Assembly: GCA_963693305.1 (NCBI GenBank)
Contig: OY855905.1
Coordinates: 23,642,437-23,706,436 of the forward strand
Source: Meandrina meandrites
Taxonomy: Eukaryota; Cnidaria; Anthozoa; Scleractinia; Meandrinidae
DNA length: 64,000 bases
Direction of reading: 5' to 3'
Below are positions 11,632 through 22,867 of the stretch, piece by piece. A program made the translations under genes and the position numbers. The notes under the pieces are model-generated. The model had not been told where the DNA came from. It saw only the letters and a program-made list of their open reading frames with translations, and did not search any database. Every line of letters starts with the position of its first letter. Positions within the stretch are counted from its first letter, which is position 1.

Positions 11632-14056
11632 GAAATACTTTCCGCCAGCAAATTACTAGACTGGTAGCTGGTGGCAGTCGGTCTTTATTTCTCAAATCCT
11701 GCATACAACCATAGCATTTGTTTCAGTAGATCCTATCCCCTGCAAAATAAAACTAAGAAAAGATGCAATTAGATTAATGTTACAAATTCACTGCACATGG
11801 TCCTCCCTGTTATCCACAGCTATTCCTCTAGTTTGTTGCCACCACCCCTCCCCCCTGAAAAAAAAAGAACAAAGAAAACAAAACATATACACACTGTACA
11901 TGTAGAAAGTCCTCCTAACTGCACTAAAGCAAGCAATGAAATGGTAACTGGTAAGATGGTTTGAGATTATACTTCTGATAGGTATATGGTCTTATCATAA
12001 TAGATTTGTACCTCATCTCGGCCGATTATCCTCAATGGGGCTAGATAGTGACTAGGACCTCAGCTGATCATCCGCAAGGAGAGGAAGATAAATTAAGGGT
12101 TGGGGATGCTCCTTTAAAATCTCTATATTTTCATTTAGGGAGCATGGTAGATTCATGCCACATACATGCACTCCACTACTTTACAAAACCAACACCAGTC
12201 ACATCTTGGCCATGTGCATTACATGTACAATAATGTGTTCAAGATTGTTGATCTATAATTTGGAAATAAGGATAGAGGACTTTTAAAAATCAGTCGGGAC
12301 ATCCCGTGCTCTTTAAAATAAGTTATTATGTCTGCCTACTGCATAGCAATGATTATAAGGTAAGGCATATAAAAAGGCTATAGCCATGTCATACTGCCTT
12401 ATGAAATGTAAAAAAAAAATCAGCTTTGTATTTTATAAAATTGCCTGGCGTTGCTTTCTTTATTTGTTTACCAAAACGTGTCACGCCTTGTTTCTTAATT
12501 TTCTTCAAATTTTAGGATTTGCTTGTAAAAGGAGCACACATTGTTAGAATTTGTGTTAACGACGCGCTCGGTTAATTTTGAAAGGTTACTCGACATACCT
12601 TCCTTAATTTCACTTCACTTATAGACCTAATAAATCTATCAATGAATTACATTGACGCTAAAACGCTTTTAGCACTAATTAGAGACATTAAGGGAAAAAA
12701 GAAAAAAAAGCAAATATTGTGTCGCACTCAAAGGACCAAAATATTCGATGTTGGTTTATGAAATTGTTCGCTTTGGTGCGTCACCGACCCAGAATCCTTT
12801 CCTGTTGAAGATTAAGGTGTTAAACCACCTATCACTGTTTAAATTTGCTTTGGTTACTGTCAATACAAAATTGTATTACTTGATTAATAAATAAACAAAA
12901 GCCTAGCTTACAAAGTTTAAAACCTGTTCTAGCAAAACGATATTTTGATTGACTTCATTTCAGAGGTACAGGAGAAAGAAGAAGCGTCTTTTGGTAAGTT
13001 ATATTTTGTGGTGAGATTACATAAATGGTTTTTTTAATAAAACTTCGGTTATTGTATTTAGAAGAAGGGAAAATCTAACCGTTGAAGCGGCCGGTGGACA
13101 GGGGTTTCACTTTTTTCCATTGACTTTACGTTGTAGCTGGACTTCAAACAAATCCCCGGACTTCTAAAAGTCCCTTCTAATGTTATTTTCCCATATGTTG
13201 GTTTGAGTCTTACAAATCTCATGTGGAATTAATGTTGTAATTCCATAAATTATAGCCACCTAAATTCCCTTTTCAAATGTATGTACAAAAATCAACTCGG
13301 CAGTTGTTGTGGTTTTTAGAAGTCGTAAATTTTTTTGCCGATTTGTCTGGCCACTTTGAGACCAAAGGCCATGCCTGGAGTTTTAAAAAATGTAAGAAGG
13401 AAACAGATTCAGTTCACGAAATTTTACATTTAAAAAATTTGGACAAATGCTGTGGATGCTGTCCAGTCGGGGAACCTAAATTTTTCATAAGGAATGTCCA
13501 GTTTTAACGTTCAAAAGAAGTTGCTTTGGTATCTGTAAACTAGGATGTGCAATTGAATTGTTTTGTAAGGTAATTTATGATGTTACGTTCCCTTTTGAAG
13601 TACGAATGTTGCAACAGTAGCTTCAGGTGATCCGTTATCTTTTCCTACTGTGACTTGAATAGCATGTTTGTTTAACAACAGGTCAGTTTGGTACGTCATA
13701 AAAGAAAGCCTCATAATCCATTGACTTTCTTTAAGACAACTTTAGTTAATCATTATTTTCCTTAATTATTTTGTTTCTCTTGTTAGCTTGTTTTTTTTTT
13801 CTTCACTTTATATGAAACTTTTGTTTATTCTTCAGCCATTTTTATATATTTATAGTCATTTTGTTATTGTTCTAGTCTATTACCATTTACTCTTGTTATG
13901 ACTTACTTCTTCAATCCCTGCTTGTGATAGCTCTGCTAATTACGGCAAGCGAGAAATGTATATAAAACTTAATACGTATTTGTTATTCTGAGATATAATA
14001 TATAGACCAAACTACTGCTAAATCAGTTCACGTTCTTTCCTAAATCAACAATGGGA
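11632..14056. other. Gene-free stretch with one 30-nt exon candidate
   Basis: At 12964-12993 a 30-base segment is bounded by TTGACTTCATTTCAG and GTAAGT. It could be a 5' untranslated exon of the pentraxin gene at 14634, or an acidic tail exon (V-Q-E-K-E-E-A-S-F) of the upstream channel, whose exon 4 ends in matching phase. Nothing else recognisable. Confidence 0.35.
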
Positions 14057-14306
14057 TCATTTCGCATTTCCTTCGTCGTTACGAACCGAAACGGTACGTT
14101 CGTTGGTCATTTCGCATTTTCTTAGTCGTTACAAGCCGAAACGGGACGTTCGTTGATCATTTCGCATTTCCTTCGTCGTTACGAACCGAAACGTTACGTT
14201 CGTTGATCATTTCGGATTTTCTTCGTTGCCACGAACCGAAACGGTACGTTCGTTGATCATTTCGCATTTTCTTCGTCGTCACGAACCAAAACGGTACGTT
14301 CGTTGC
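14057..14306. repeat. Tandem repeat, five 50-bp units
   Basis: Five head-to-tail units begin at 14057, 14107, 14157, 14207 and 14257, each starting TCATTTCG(C/G)AT and containing CGAAACG.TACGTTCGTTG, with a few substitutions each. Unit length is not a multiple of three and there is no codon-like pattern. Confidence 0.92.
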
Positions 14307-14633
14307 GCTGCTGTGTTGATTATCGATGTTAGATATTAGCTGGGTGATTGTATTATTTTTGTGCACAAAACGCAACTATTATTTGAGAAAAGGATTTTAT
14401 CGAGGGGTAGATTCGATTATACCAATCACTTGCTGGAAGTCGACCGTGTACCGTAAATACTTTGTTTTATTATCCCGGCCGTAAAAGTCACGGACTTTTA
14501 ATTGTTACCTCAAACTGCTACTTTGTTTCTTTGACTATTTTTTAGTGACAATGTCCTTGTATTTCGGTCCACTGAACGTAATGCGTTTTATTTTAGCCCT
14601 TACACGTTTGCTCTATTTTATTTTCACAGGAAA

Positions 14634-17600
14634 ATGAAGAGGTTCAGTTTACTTATTCTTTTTGTGATGAGTCTTGTACTCTCCTGTGAGTTTATAGTTT
14701 ATGCTTCTACGTTTCACCATACTGACATGCAAACTCTGTGTTAAAGCGTTCACTCCCTGACCGAGACCATGCCAAAGCCAAGCTAATAGTCCAAATTTTC
14801 TAAGGGTCAAGATGACAGAAACCCTTTAATTTGTGGTACTATGTGGTAGTTTAAATGAAAGCTGTCTACTTTTTTAATTTTACCACTCTTAAGGGGGAAC
14901 TGAATAATGTTAATTTTAATATCATTACCTTGACTAAATTATTGAACGCAAGGGGAAAAGGTTTTTTGTCTCCAAACAGCTTAAATAAGAAAATAACATA
15001 TTAAATTGGCACTAGATGGTAGTTTCCTGATGAAATTCAAGTTCACAGCTTCAATTAGCATATAGCATTTCATTTGGCAATGAACATACACTCTTTTTAT
15101 AAGAATATATTTTATAAGAACATCGAGGCTGAAATTTGAAAAATTTTAAGAATATTTTAAGAATAAACCCGATGCTGAGATTTTGAAAAGGTAATAATTT
15201 TGTTTGTTGAAAATTTGTAAATACAATACAATTATATGTATAGAGTGTTTTCACTCACGTGACCAGCGGCCATATTGGTTTGCTAAAACAAAAAACGACT
15301 TTTGCATAAAAGTGGAGTTAAATTCCCAGAGGAATGGCTTAGTACACCAATATGACCGCCGTTTCTGTTTTTGGAACACCAATATGGCTGCCGTGACGTC
15401 ATATGAAAACGCTCTATATAACTAAACCGTGTAAAATTCTTCCTTTCTCTAAACGGAAGTAGACCTTATTCGATGGTTTAACATATAATACGCGCGGATA
15501 TTTTGCGAGTTGCCTAGCCAAATGTTCAATGTTAGTGAAAGTTCGATGAACTGTACATGTAATACATATGCATGGTTTCCAGATGGTATTCAGATCTAGG
15601 CAACAAACACCTTTCTAACAAACTTTCTAACACGGAGATGTTACAAGCAATAATCTAAGAATATTCGCAAGAATATTTTTAGCCTAAAATCGGAAGAAAA
15701 ATAAGAATATTTAGCCTGGGCAGGAAAAACAATCTTATAAAAGGGTGTATAAACAGGCCTCACAAGAGTTATGTGAAGGATGTACAAAATATACTTCCTT
15801 GGAAGTCAAATAAATTGCTAGAAGTAAGTGGTGGCAAGGGAGCCATAATAGAATCTGGAAGCTTTTTTCTGTTATGCTTCTTTGTTACAATAGTATTAGC
15901 ATTGCTCGAAATTTAAACGATAGACGGTTAGAGATAGGAAATTTAAATCACATGTATATAACTTAATATAGATATAAAATTTTAAAGTTTTGTTTGTTTT
16001 AAAATGGGCCAGAATGATTGACTGTCTAATATAAATATGCCAGCGGGATTGAGTGTCTAATCAAATGCGTCTTCCAGTTTTTTACTATCTGTTTTTTTTA
16101 CGGAATTTACAGGTTTCTCTGCATTGTATGATAATCTTCACCTTGTAAGTATACCTTACCTGGGAAGAAAGATGTGCGATCGGACACGTAAGTAACGACC
16201 ACTATTTCAGAGTAGTCTCTGATTCAAAACGATTCCTTGTGCAAAACTTTTCATCTGAACTTGAGTTGGATTTCCATAAAAATGAACCGTGTAGACAAAA
16301 CTTGCGAATGGATTTGGTGGTTTTAGACAAAGACTCGTTTTGGCGCTCCGTTATATCGGGCTATCACTGTAAATGCTTAGTAAGTAGTAATTACCATTTT
16401 CCCAGCAAGATTCTGACGTCGTATCACTTCGTAAAGTGCATACGCTTCCAGTGGTTTTCTTACATTTTCACCTCGAATTGAACATCGTTACACACGTCTT
16501 CAGGTAGCAACCCTGAATTTACGAATCCCCTTTTAATCTTTTGTAGATTTTTTATACTAAGAAAGTGGAGGCTGAGAAGGCCATGTACTCAACAACATGC
16601 TATAAAGAATGCACCCATGTGTACAATTTTGGGCAATAGAACAAAACAGTTTCTTAACATTTTCTATGAAAACAACAAATACCAGGTACTGAGTATCAGT
16701 CGAGACGATATTTTGACCGAACGGTAAATATAACTATAGCTGACTGGCTTCAGTCAAACCTTACGCCTTAAGGACGTTCGCGCGTAAATCCTCTTACATG
16801 GACTTTTTTCTAAAACTTTTACCATTGTGAACTTATGGGTTACTCATGTCAGAAATGTAAGTTGAGAGGGGGTCACCAAAGTCGTTTCGGAAATGAGATG
16901 TCCGAAACTTGATCACCCTAATCGGCCTTCGATTCTGACAATGGCGACAGTGTCTGTTTATCCAAAGATATCGCGAATAAATGCGTGAAGTGCAATTTTC
17001 TCCCTGGCAGTCGAAAGATGGCAAGATTCGATGCCATGTGGGCAAAAACTTACAATTTTTTAAACTTTCTACATTGACTTTTATTCTTTTTTTTTTACAA
17101 TCTGTCGAGAATCGCAAAACAAAACTCCCTATTAAAAAATATTAGGGTTCACCGACCATTTGAGAGAGTAAACTATCAACGAAGTTTAGGCAACGGTTAC
17201 CAGCCCTATATTTGTTTGAAACGTTTCCTCAGCGCGTGCGCATGCATGACGTACCGTGACGTGACATGAATTATGTGCGCAGTAAGGATGCGCAAAATCA
17301 ATTAGTGCGAACGTCCTAAAGAGAGTCTATGTTCGCACTCACATCAAGAAAAAATTGTCCATTGGCGAATGCACATGCAGTGCTCATTCACTTCAGGTTT
17401 TTCCTGTCTGAACATTTAGCAAATGCTTCCTATTTAAATTTGCAGCGAGGGAACTTTTTGATGTCATGATAAAACCGCCATTAGGAATGAACCAATTTGT
17501 CGTGGAAGACATCCCAGATTTATCAGAAATGACCATGTGCATGTGGTTAAGGATAAGAACTGACTGGAAGAACGACCCAAACAAGCGAATGTATCTTGTC

Positions 17601-20600
17601 GCTTATGACGTGGATATTCATGATGAGTTGACAGCAAACAGCTTCTTTGCAGCCCTTGATAATGATAAAAATCTTGTCTTTGGGATTGGTAATGGAGCGA
17701 AAACCTGGTAAGCAGCGTGCACTGTTTTATTACAACATTTATTACTTTGCGTAACTCCGCGAGCTGGCAAGATAAACCAAATCCTGCATTTTAATTGGCT
17801 ACCCACTCGGCATTACCCGTTTTCTCCTGCAAGAAAAATGGTATTTTAAATGTGCCATATAATAGTCCTTTGTTAACTCATCTTGCCCGGTAAAGATGAC
17901 CTTCAGAATGGGTGGTAAGGTGGGGAGGGGAGGGGGGAGGAGTTAACGTGACCTTCAGAATGGGTGGGGAGGGGAGGGGGGAGGAGTTTAACGTACTACC
18001 GCTGGTAATTGGGTGGCCTAAGTCTGCCAAGGCGTGTTGGCATTGTGCGGTGCCACTCCAGTTACCAGAGGGCAACGCAGGTGAAGGGATTTGTCCAATA
18101 CTTGAGTCGTTAAAGTTGACACTTAGTTTATTTTGCTAATAATTCCGGACATACAAAATAGAGTAGAAGCTCTAAACGAATCGAAAAGTACATCCATCAA
18201 CCGAACAACTATAGCGATTTTTTGTTCCTCTGGGAATTGCTCATTCACACACTAATTAATGAGTACTAAATATAAAAGAGAAATTTATTCTTGAACTGGA
18301 AATGTTTGGCATACGTGAACGGTACTCTTATGCGTGCGAATTATTTTATTCACATCCTTTTTAAAGCAACTTCGAGGCTAATCGCCTGATGAATGACAGT
18401 GGCATCACATATGCCTCATATGGGACGGAACCCATAGTTCAGGATACACCAGTTACTACAACGATGGATGGGAAGTAAAATATCAACTCTGTTCAGATCG
18501 GGAGGGTCCAAGAACCGCAGGTGGGAAGTTACAGCTTGGCGGAGGTGAAAGAACGGAAGCCGTGGACATGACCAGCTTCTACCTATGGAATAGAATGCTT
18601 ACAGAGACCGAGATTGCTGACGAAGCTAAGCAGTGCGAAGGAGGCATGGGTGGACCTGTTGTGCGATGGCGTGACTTCTATAAGAGGTCACTAAGATGCT
18701 TCAATTATTACTAATAAGACAGAAGCGCTTTGTAAAGCGCTTTTGTGACGCTTTTTTGTCATTATTTTTGAAGGGCTTGTACTTAAGCTCGGACATTGGT
18801 ATTAAGAAATCAAAGCAAGAGTTAAAAGAAACGGAAATATCTTGGCTACGAAATGTACTAACTACTAGCTCATTTTTGGCAAATAAATATATTCTCCAAG
18901 ATTGTTTGGGCATAAACATTTTTCTGTTGGGAGGTGCCCCATCTCCACCTCGAGACCTTGAAAAGCTTGTCGATTACATTTATCGTTTCTTTCCTGAGCT
19001 CCACAGGTCCTTATTTAATTTAAAACATTAAGGTCTAAAACGCGAAATAAACAATGGTATACCTAACCAGTTAAAAGGGCTTTTCGCGCGCTCTGATTGG
19101 CGACTCAAACTCCAGATAATCCTTTGCTTTGCACCTTCCAGCAAAACCGCAAAATGGCCTTCTACTTCGCCTATGTGTCCAAAGCATAACTTCTGAATAA
19201 CCGGCTCGCTGGAGCTCTTTGTGTTGTAGGACATGGGAAAACAGTGTTTATGAGTTTTTCTAATAGTATCACTCATAAAATCCCTTAATGTATGTTAAAA
19301 TTGTTTTGTTTATTATCGCGCAGTTAGATATGAATTAAGCTTTAGTACACGGTGATTAGATCTTCGACGTTATTCTAAACGCTACCCAGTCCAAATAACC
19401 TCGAAGTATATTTCTTACCTCAATTAGGGATGCAGCAGTCTCTTACAAAACCCAACAAATATTATATTTCAATCCTGCTAACGAATCACTTTGGTACTCG
19501 GTTCGGCTAATGTTGGTCTCATCACGCTCGATAGTATTCTGGTTGCCTTACCGATAAATAACCAACACTGTTCACCTCAACCTCAGTGGATAATTGTTAA
19601 ATATCTGACATCAGTTTAAGTACCTCTTAGGTGTGAATTCGACGAGAAGAGTCTCCCACTGGTACCTTTCCCGACGACCAAACCCCCCTCCCACCCCCAC
19701 CTTCCTCTATATGGGAGTTTCCTTCCCCCCTGGTGGGGAACAATCAAAGGTGTTTCCTCGTATTTCAGATTACGGTTGATCAACCTAATGTTTGAAACTT
19801 TTCTTTTTCGCCAGCTGTATCGTATGACGTCCGTTTGCAATATGATGGCATAAAAAGGGACCAGGTGAAGATAACAAAATTCCATGGTGATATGTCACAA
19901 ATGACGATGTGTGTATGGCTAAAACTTGATTGGGGATCATGGGGTATGCCTGGAAATGTATTTATTGTAAGGTACAGGTCAAATGAGAATTTCGATTTTG
20001 CTGTTGGCGGTGTAGTAGCGAAGCAGATCAAACTTTTCATTGGATGGAATTTTGAATGGTAAGTGAAAAACGACAATTTTTTTCTCTTCAGAGAAAACCT
20101 TGGTTCTGCTTTGGCACTTTATTGGCCCGACCGGCTAAAGTAACCGATCGCTCCGTAATCGAACTCGATCAAAGAATGAACTCTGTCTCAGTTGTAATGT
20201 CCAACCACAGGCAGCCCCAGCTCGCTCTATTAATCACATAAACAAAATGGTATGGTGTCGAATAATAAGGGTTTGTATGAAATTTTTTTCAAGACATCCA
20301 GTAGTTAAAAGTGAAAATTCTCAATAAAAATGGATCACCTTATTCCATACGTGTGTTGCTTGCTCCTGGTGTGATTATTTTACCGATCTAACTTGATTAA
20401 GCAATTTTTTTTTAATCTTGGTTTTCCCTAAAACAAATCGCTTAAATCAAGTTAAATCGGTACAATAACAACACGTATGGAATAGGGTTATCCATTTTTA
20501 TTGGGAAATTTCACTTTTGACTACCTCCATGGATGTCTTGTAGAAAATCCCAAACAAACCCTTTTAATTCGACGCCATATCATGTTGTTTGTGTAGCTCA

Positions 20601-21557
20601 TAGAGAGAGTCTGGGCTGCCTGTGGTCGAACCAACAAAATCCATGTTAAAAATGTGATCGACTGCCACAGGTCAGGAAATGGTCAGGGAAAAAATAAAAT
20701 TCTTCAAGGCCAGGGAGAAGTCGGGTAATTTTATTTTGAGTCAGGAAAAAATGACATTTAAAAGGAAAGTAAGGAAAAATTGGAATATAACACCGCTGTT
20801 TTCATACTGACAATTGTTGGCTGAAAGAGACATTTCAGGTCAATGTGATTTCAGCGAAGGTTTTTTGGAAGCGGAGGCTGGAGGCCGCTACCTTATCTGA
20901 CATTTTGTATTTATTCGGTCAGCGAAATTTTATTTTCGTCAGGGAATTTTGAAAACTGATGTCTGTGGCAGCGATGTATGCGATCGACACAGTAGAGGCC
21001 AAAGGTGTCGACGTATTTTCTGTTTCTCAGTTCATGTGCCACCCTAAACGAGACCTTAACGGCTAAAATTATTGGCGTTTTGTTATGTACACCTTAAGTG
21101 AGGCCCATTCCCGTCCACTCCATGTGGGAGTTCTCCCTTCCTTCATTACCATCAGCCACAATCCAGTTCTAATCATGAACTGTTTTTCACTTATACCTCC
21201 AGCAAAGCCATAATATTACCTGAAGGAGAAGTCGATAAGAATTGGCATCAATTGTGTGTGTCCTGGGATGGTACCACGGGCCAAGGAAAATTCTACAGAG
21301 ATGGAACCTTGATCCACACGCGTAACGATTGCGCACAGACTACTAAAGACTGTATAAAATATGCGGAAAAAATCCTTATTACTGGGTATGTGTTATGGGA
21401 CAAAATTCTCACAGATGAAGAGATACTCGAGAGTTCCAAGGTGTGCCAAGAGACCAGATGGAGTCCGTTGGTGATCTGGAAAGATTTCCACCAGTCGGTT
21501 CAAAAAAATGCGGCAGACTATTTAATCACTCCGTCAAAATGCCGAGCCACAGTTTAA
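14634..21557 (+). CDS. Gene D: secreted protein with two tandem pentraxin-like domains
   Basis: Proposed exons: 14634-14685, 16113-16187, 17446-17707, 18367-about 18670, 19815-20058, 21203-21557. Exon 1 encodes a signal peptide (MKRFSLLILFVMSLVLS). Each pentraxin-like domain spans two exons, entered in phase 1 and split in phase 2 just before the W-H-x-x-C-x-x-W motif (W-H-H-I-C-L-I-W in the first, W-H-Q-L-C-V-S-W in the second). N-terminal halves carry M-T-M-C-(M/V)-W-L; C-terminal halves carry LWNRML / LWDKIL before a conserved Cys. Such domains bind surface glycans or phospho-ligands in secreted recognition proteins. Exon 4 has a one-base deficit near 18395-18400 (summed exons are 3n+2), so the gene as read is frameshifted. 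The exon-4 donor is uncertain: TGGC|GTGACT at 18670 fits the phase; without it the frame ends at 18714. AATAAA at 21781. Confidence 0.75.
15089..15747. mobile_element. TA-flanked MITE with CACTCTTTTTATAAG ends
   Basis: Starts CACTCTTTTTATAAG and ends CTTATAAAAGGGTG, flanked by TA on both sides, in gene D intron 1. Family members occur at 28917-29291 and, truncated, at about 32948. A second small element is nested at 15243-15414. Confidence 0.8.
15243..15414. mobile_element. Nested 172-bp MITE
   Basis: Ends GAGTGTTTTCA / TGAAAACGCTC with TA (TATA) on both sides. Internal inverted segments include CCATATTGG / CCAATATGG. It is inserted within the larger MITE 15089-15747. Confidence 0.78.
16772..17316. 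mobile_element. Harbinger-like MITE (TAA target)
   Basis: Ends GGACGTTCGCGC / GTGCGAACGTCC flanked by TAA (16769-16771 and 17317-17319). It lies in gene D intron 2. A 94-codon frame on the minus strand inside it belongs to the element's noncoding body. Confidence 0.8.
17895..17990. repeat. Two-unit G-rich tandem repeat
   Basis: GACCTTCAGAATGGGTGG followed by a GGGGAGGGG-rich stretch and GAGGAGTT(T)AACGT occurs twice in succession in gene D intron 3. Confidence 0.7.
18390..18405 (+). other. Single-base frameshift in gene D exon 4
   Basis: Upstream of this point the exon reads in the frame set by the splice phase (...RLMND). The conserved W-H-H-I-C-L-I-W core immediately downstream is in another frame, one base short, and the splice-phase frame runs into a TAA near 18478. 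Paralogous exons in A and B are continuous here. Confidence 0.75.
20199..20632. mobile_element. Foldback element in gene D last intron
   Basis: Long imperfect inverted repeat: ACCACAGGCAGCCC near 20204 and GGGCTGCCTGTGGT near 20613, with arms of about 130 bp sharing ATTCCATACGTGT / ACACGTATGGAAT and CCATTTTTATTG. No coding frame. Confidence 0.75.
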
Positions 21558-21780
21558 CGTGATTTGTGTTCAATAGCAAGAAGATAAAAGCTGAGTTAGC
21601 TGGAAAGAAACATCTGTGAAAATAGCCAAGTCATGACAGCAATGTACTGTTAAATTTCGATATAAGCGCTCCCTAATCTCCACCATTTTTTCCACCTCGC
21701 CCAAAGAAGAGGTCCCAAAATCTCAGATGTAGTACACGACCCGACAAGCATTGTGTTTTAAAATAATTTTATCGCGTTTA

Positions 21781-21786
21781 AATAAA
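21781..21786 (+). terminator. Polyadenylation signal of gene D
   Basis: AATAAA 224 bases after the TAA at 21557. Confidence 0.6.
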
Positions 21787-22421
21787 GGATGATGATAATA
21801 ATGATGATGATAAATCTAGAAAAGAAGCACATGGACGTAAATTCGTGATGAATTATGTCGTAACTGACTTTACTAACAATATTTGTATCATTTGATATAT
21901 TCTTGAAACTTGTTTTGTGTTTTCACACCTTTATTTATATTCATCTAAAGTAGTTCCGACATTTAAACTCCCTTCCAAATACATGCCCGCCTAATTTGAA
22001 ACGGAAAATTATTTCCAAAATTACTGGATATAAGTTAAGAAAAAGCACTTTTAGTGTTAAAAAGCTTATTTTCATGATAAAAGCTATTATTTAAGAAGTA
22101 CCTCACTGGTGTTTCAGTAGTGTATGACCCTTAGGTGAACGATCGAGCCTTTGAACGTTGCTGAATTGTCCTTCTTCAATTTTAAGTCCTTGCTTGGTCC
22201 GATCGTTGGTTAGTAGCAGTCTGAAGTAGCAGTCGTCGATGTATGTCAAAGTCTAGACGCCCATGCCAATGGGCCTCGTCGGTTTCCGACGGTCGTCCCG
22301 ACTTTATTCCTCCGGTGCGTTCACAGGAGGAGTGAGAGCTCATTTTACCGAACAGCCACTGGTAATCGAGCGTATGATAACGGCTAATGAGCAAAAATTC
22401 AATATCAAAATTTTCCCTTAA

Positions 22422-22801
22422 AGGGAAAGTCTCACCAAATTTAGTGCTACTTGAAAATCCAATGAAGATGTTAGTATTAATTAGAAATCCACTAATAGTT
22501 TTGGTAAAAACGCCCCGTATCGATCACGAAAGTTGTTTAAAACTGGTGTGGCTACGGACGGGTAGGAAGGAAGTGGTCTAAAACTTGAAATTGTCAGGCG
22601 GACGTTTTCAAGTTTGACAGTGTTACTCGGAGGAAAATCGCTAAAAGAATCATTGATTGTGGTTTGTTCACATCTTAGAGAGTCAATTTGTACCTTCAAT
22701 GGTTATTTGTGTCATTCAATGATTATTTTGTTGATCAGTGAGTTCACCTTTACACAGTTTCAACAAAAACGACATGGAAGACCTTTCGTGATACTGCCCC
22801 T
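22422..22801. mobile_element. piggyBac-like MITE (TTAA target)
   Basis: 380 bp, ends AGGGAAAGTCTCAC / GTGATACTGCCCCT, flanked by TTAA at 22418-22421 and 22802-22805. Same family and size as 34657-35042. It ends 14 bases from the gene A polyadenylation signal. Confidence 0.8.
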
Positions 22802-22815
22802 TTAATAACTCTCCA

Positions 22816-22821
22816 TTTATT
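22816..22821 (-). terminator. Polyadenylation signal of gene A
   Basis: AATAAA on the minus strand, 47 bases beyond the gene A stop at 22868. Confidence 0.6.
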
Positions 22822-22867
22822 GACGCTTTTGAGTGAGATATATTGAATATATTTTCCAGCCTTTACA

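Noticed and set aside
14057..14306. CRISPR-like array
   Set aside because: The five 50-bp units are contiguous with no unique spacers, in intron-rich animal DNA; it is a minisatellite.
16833..17117. 94-codon open frame (-)
   Set aside because: Lies wholly inside a TAA-flanked MITE; no transposase motif.
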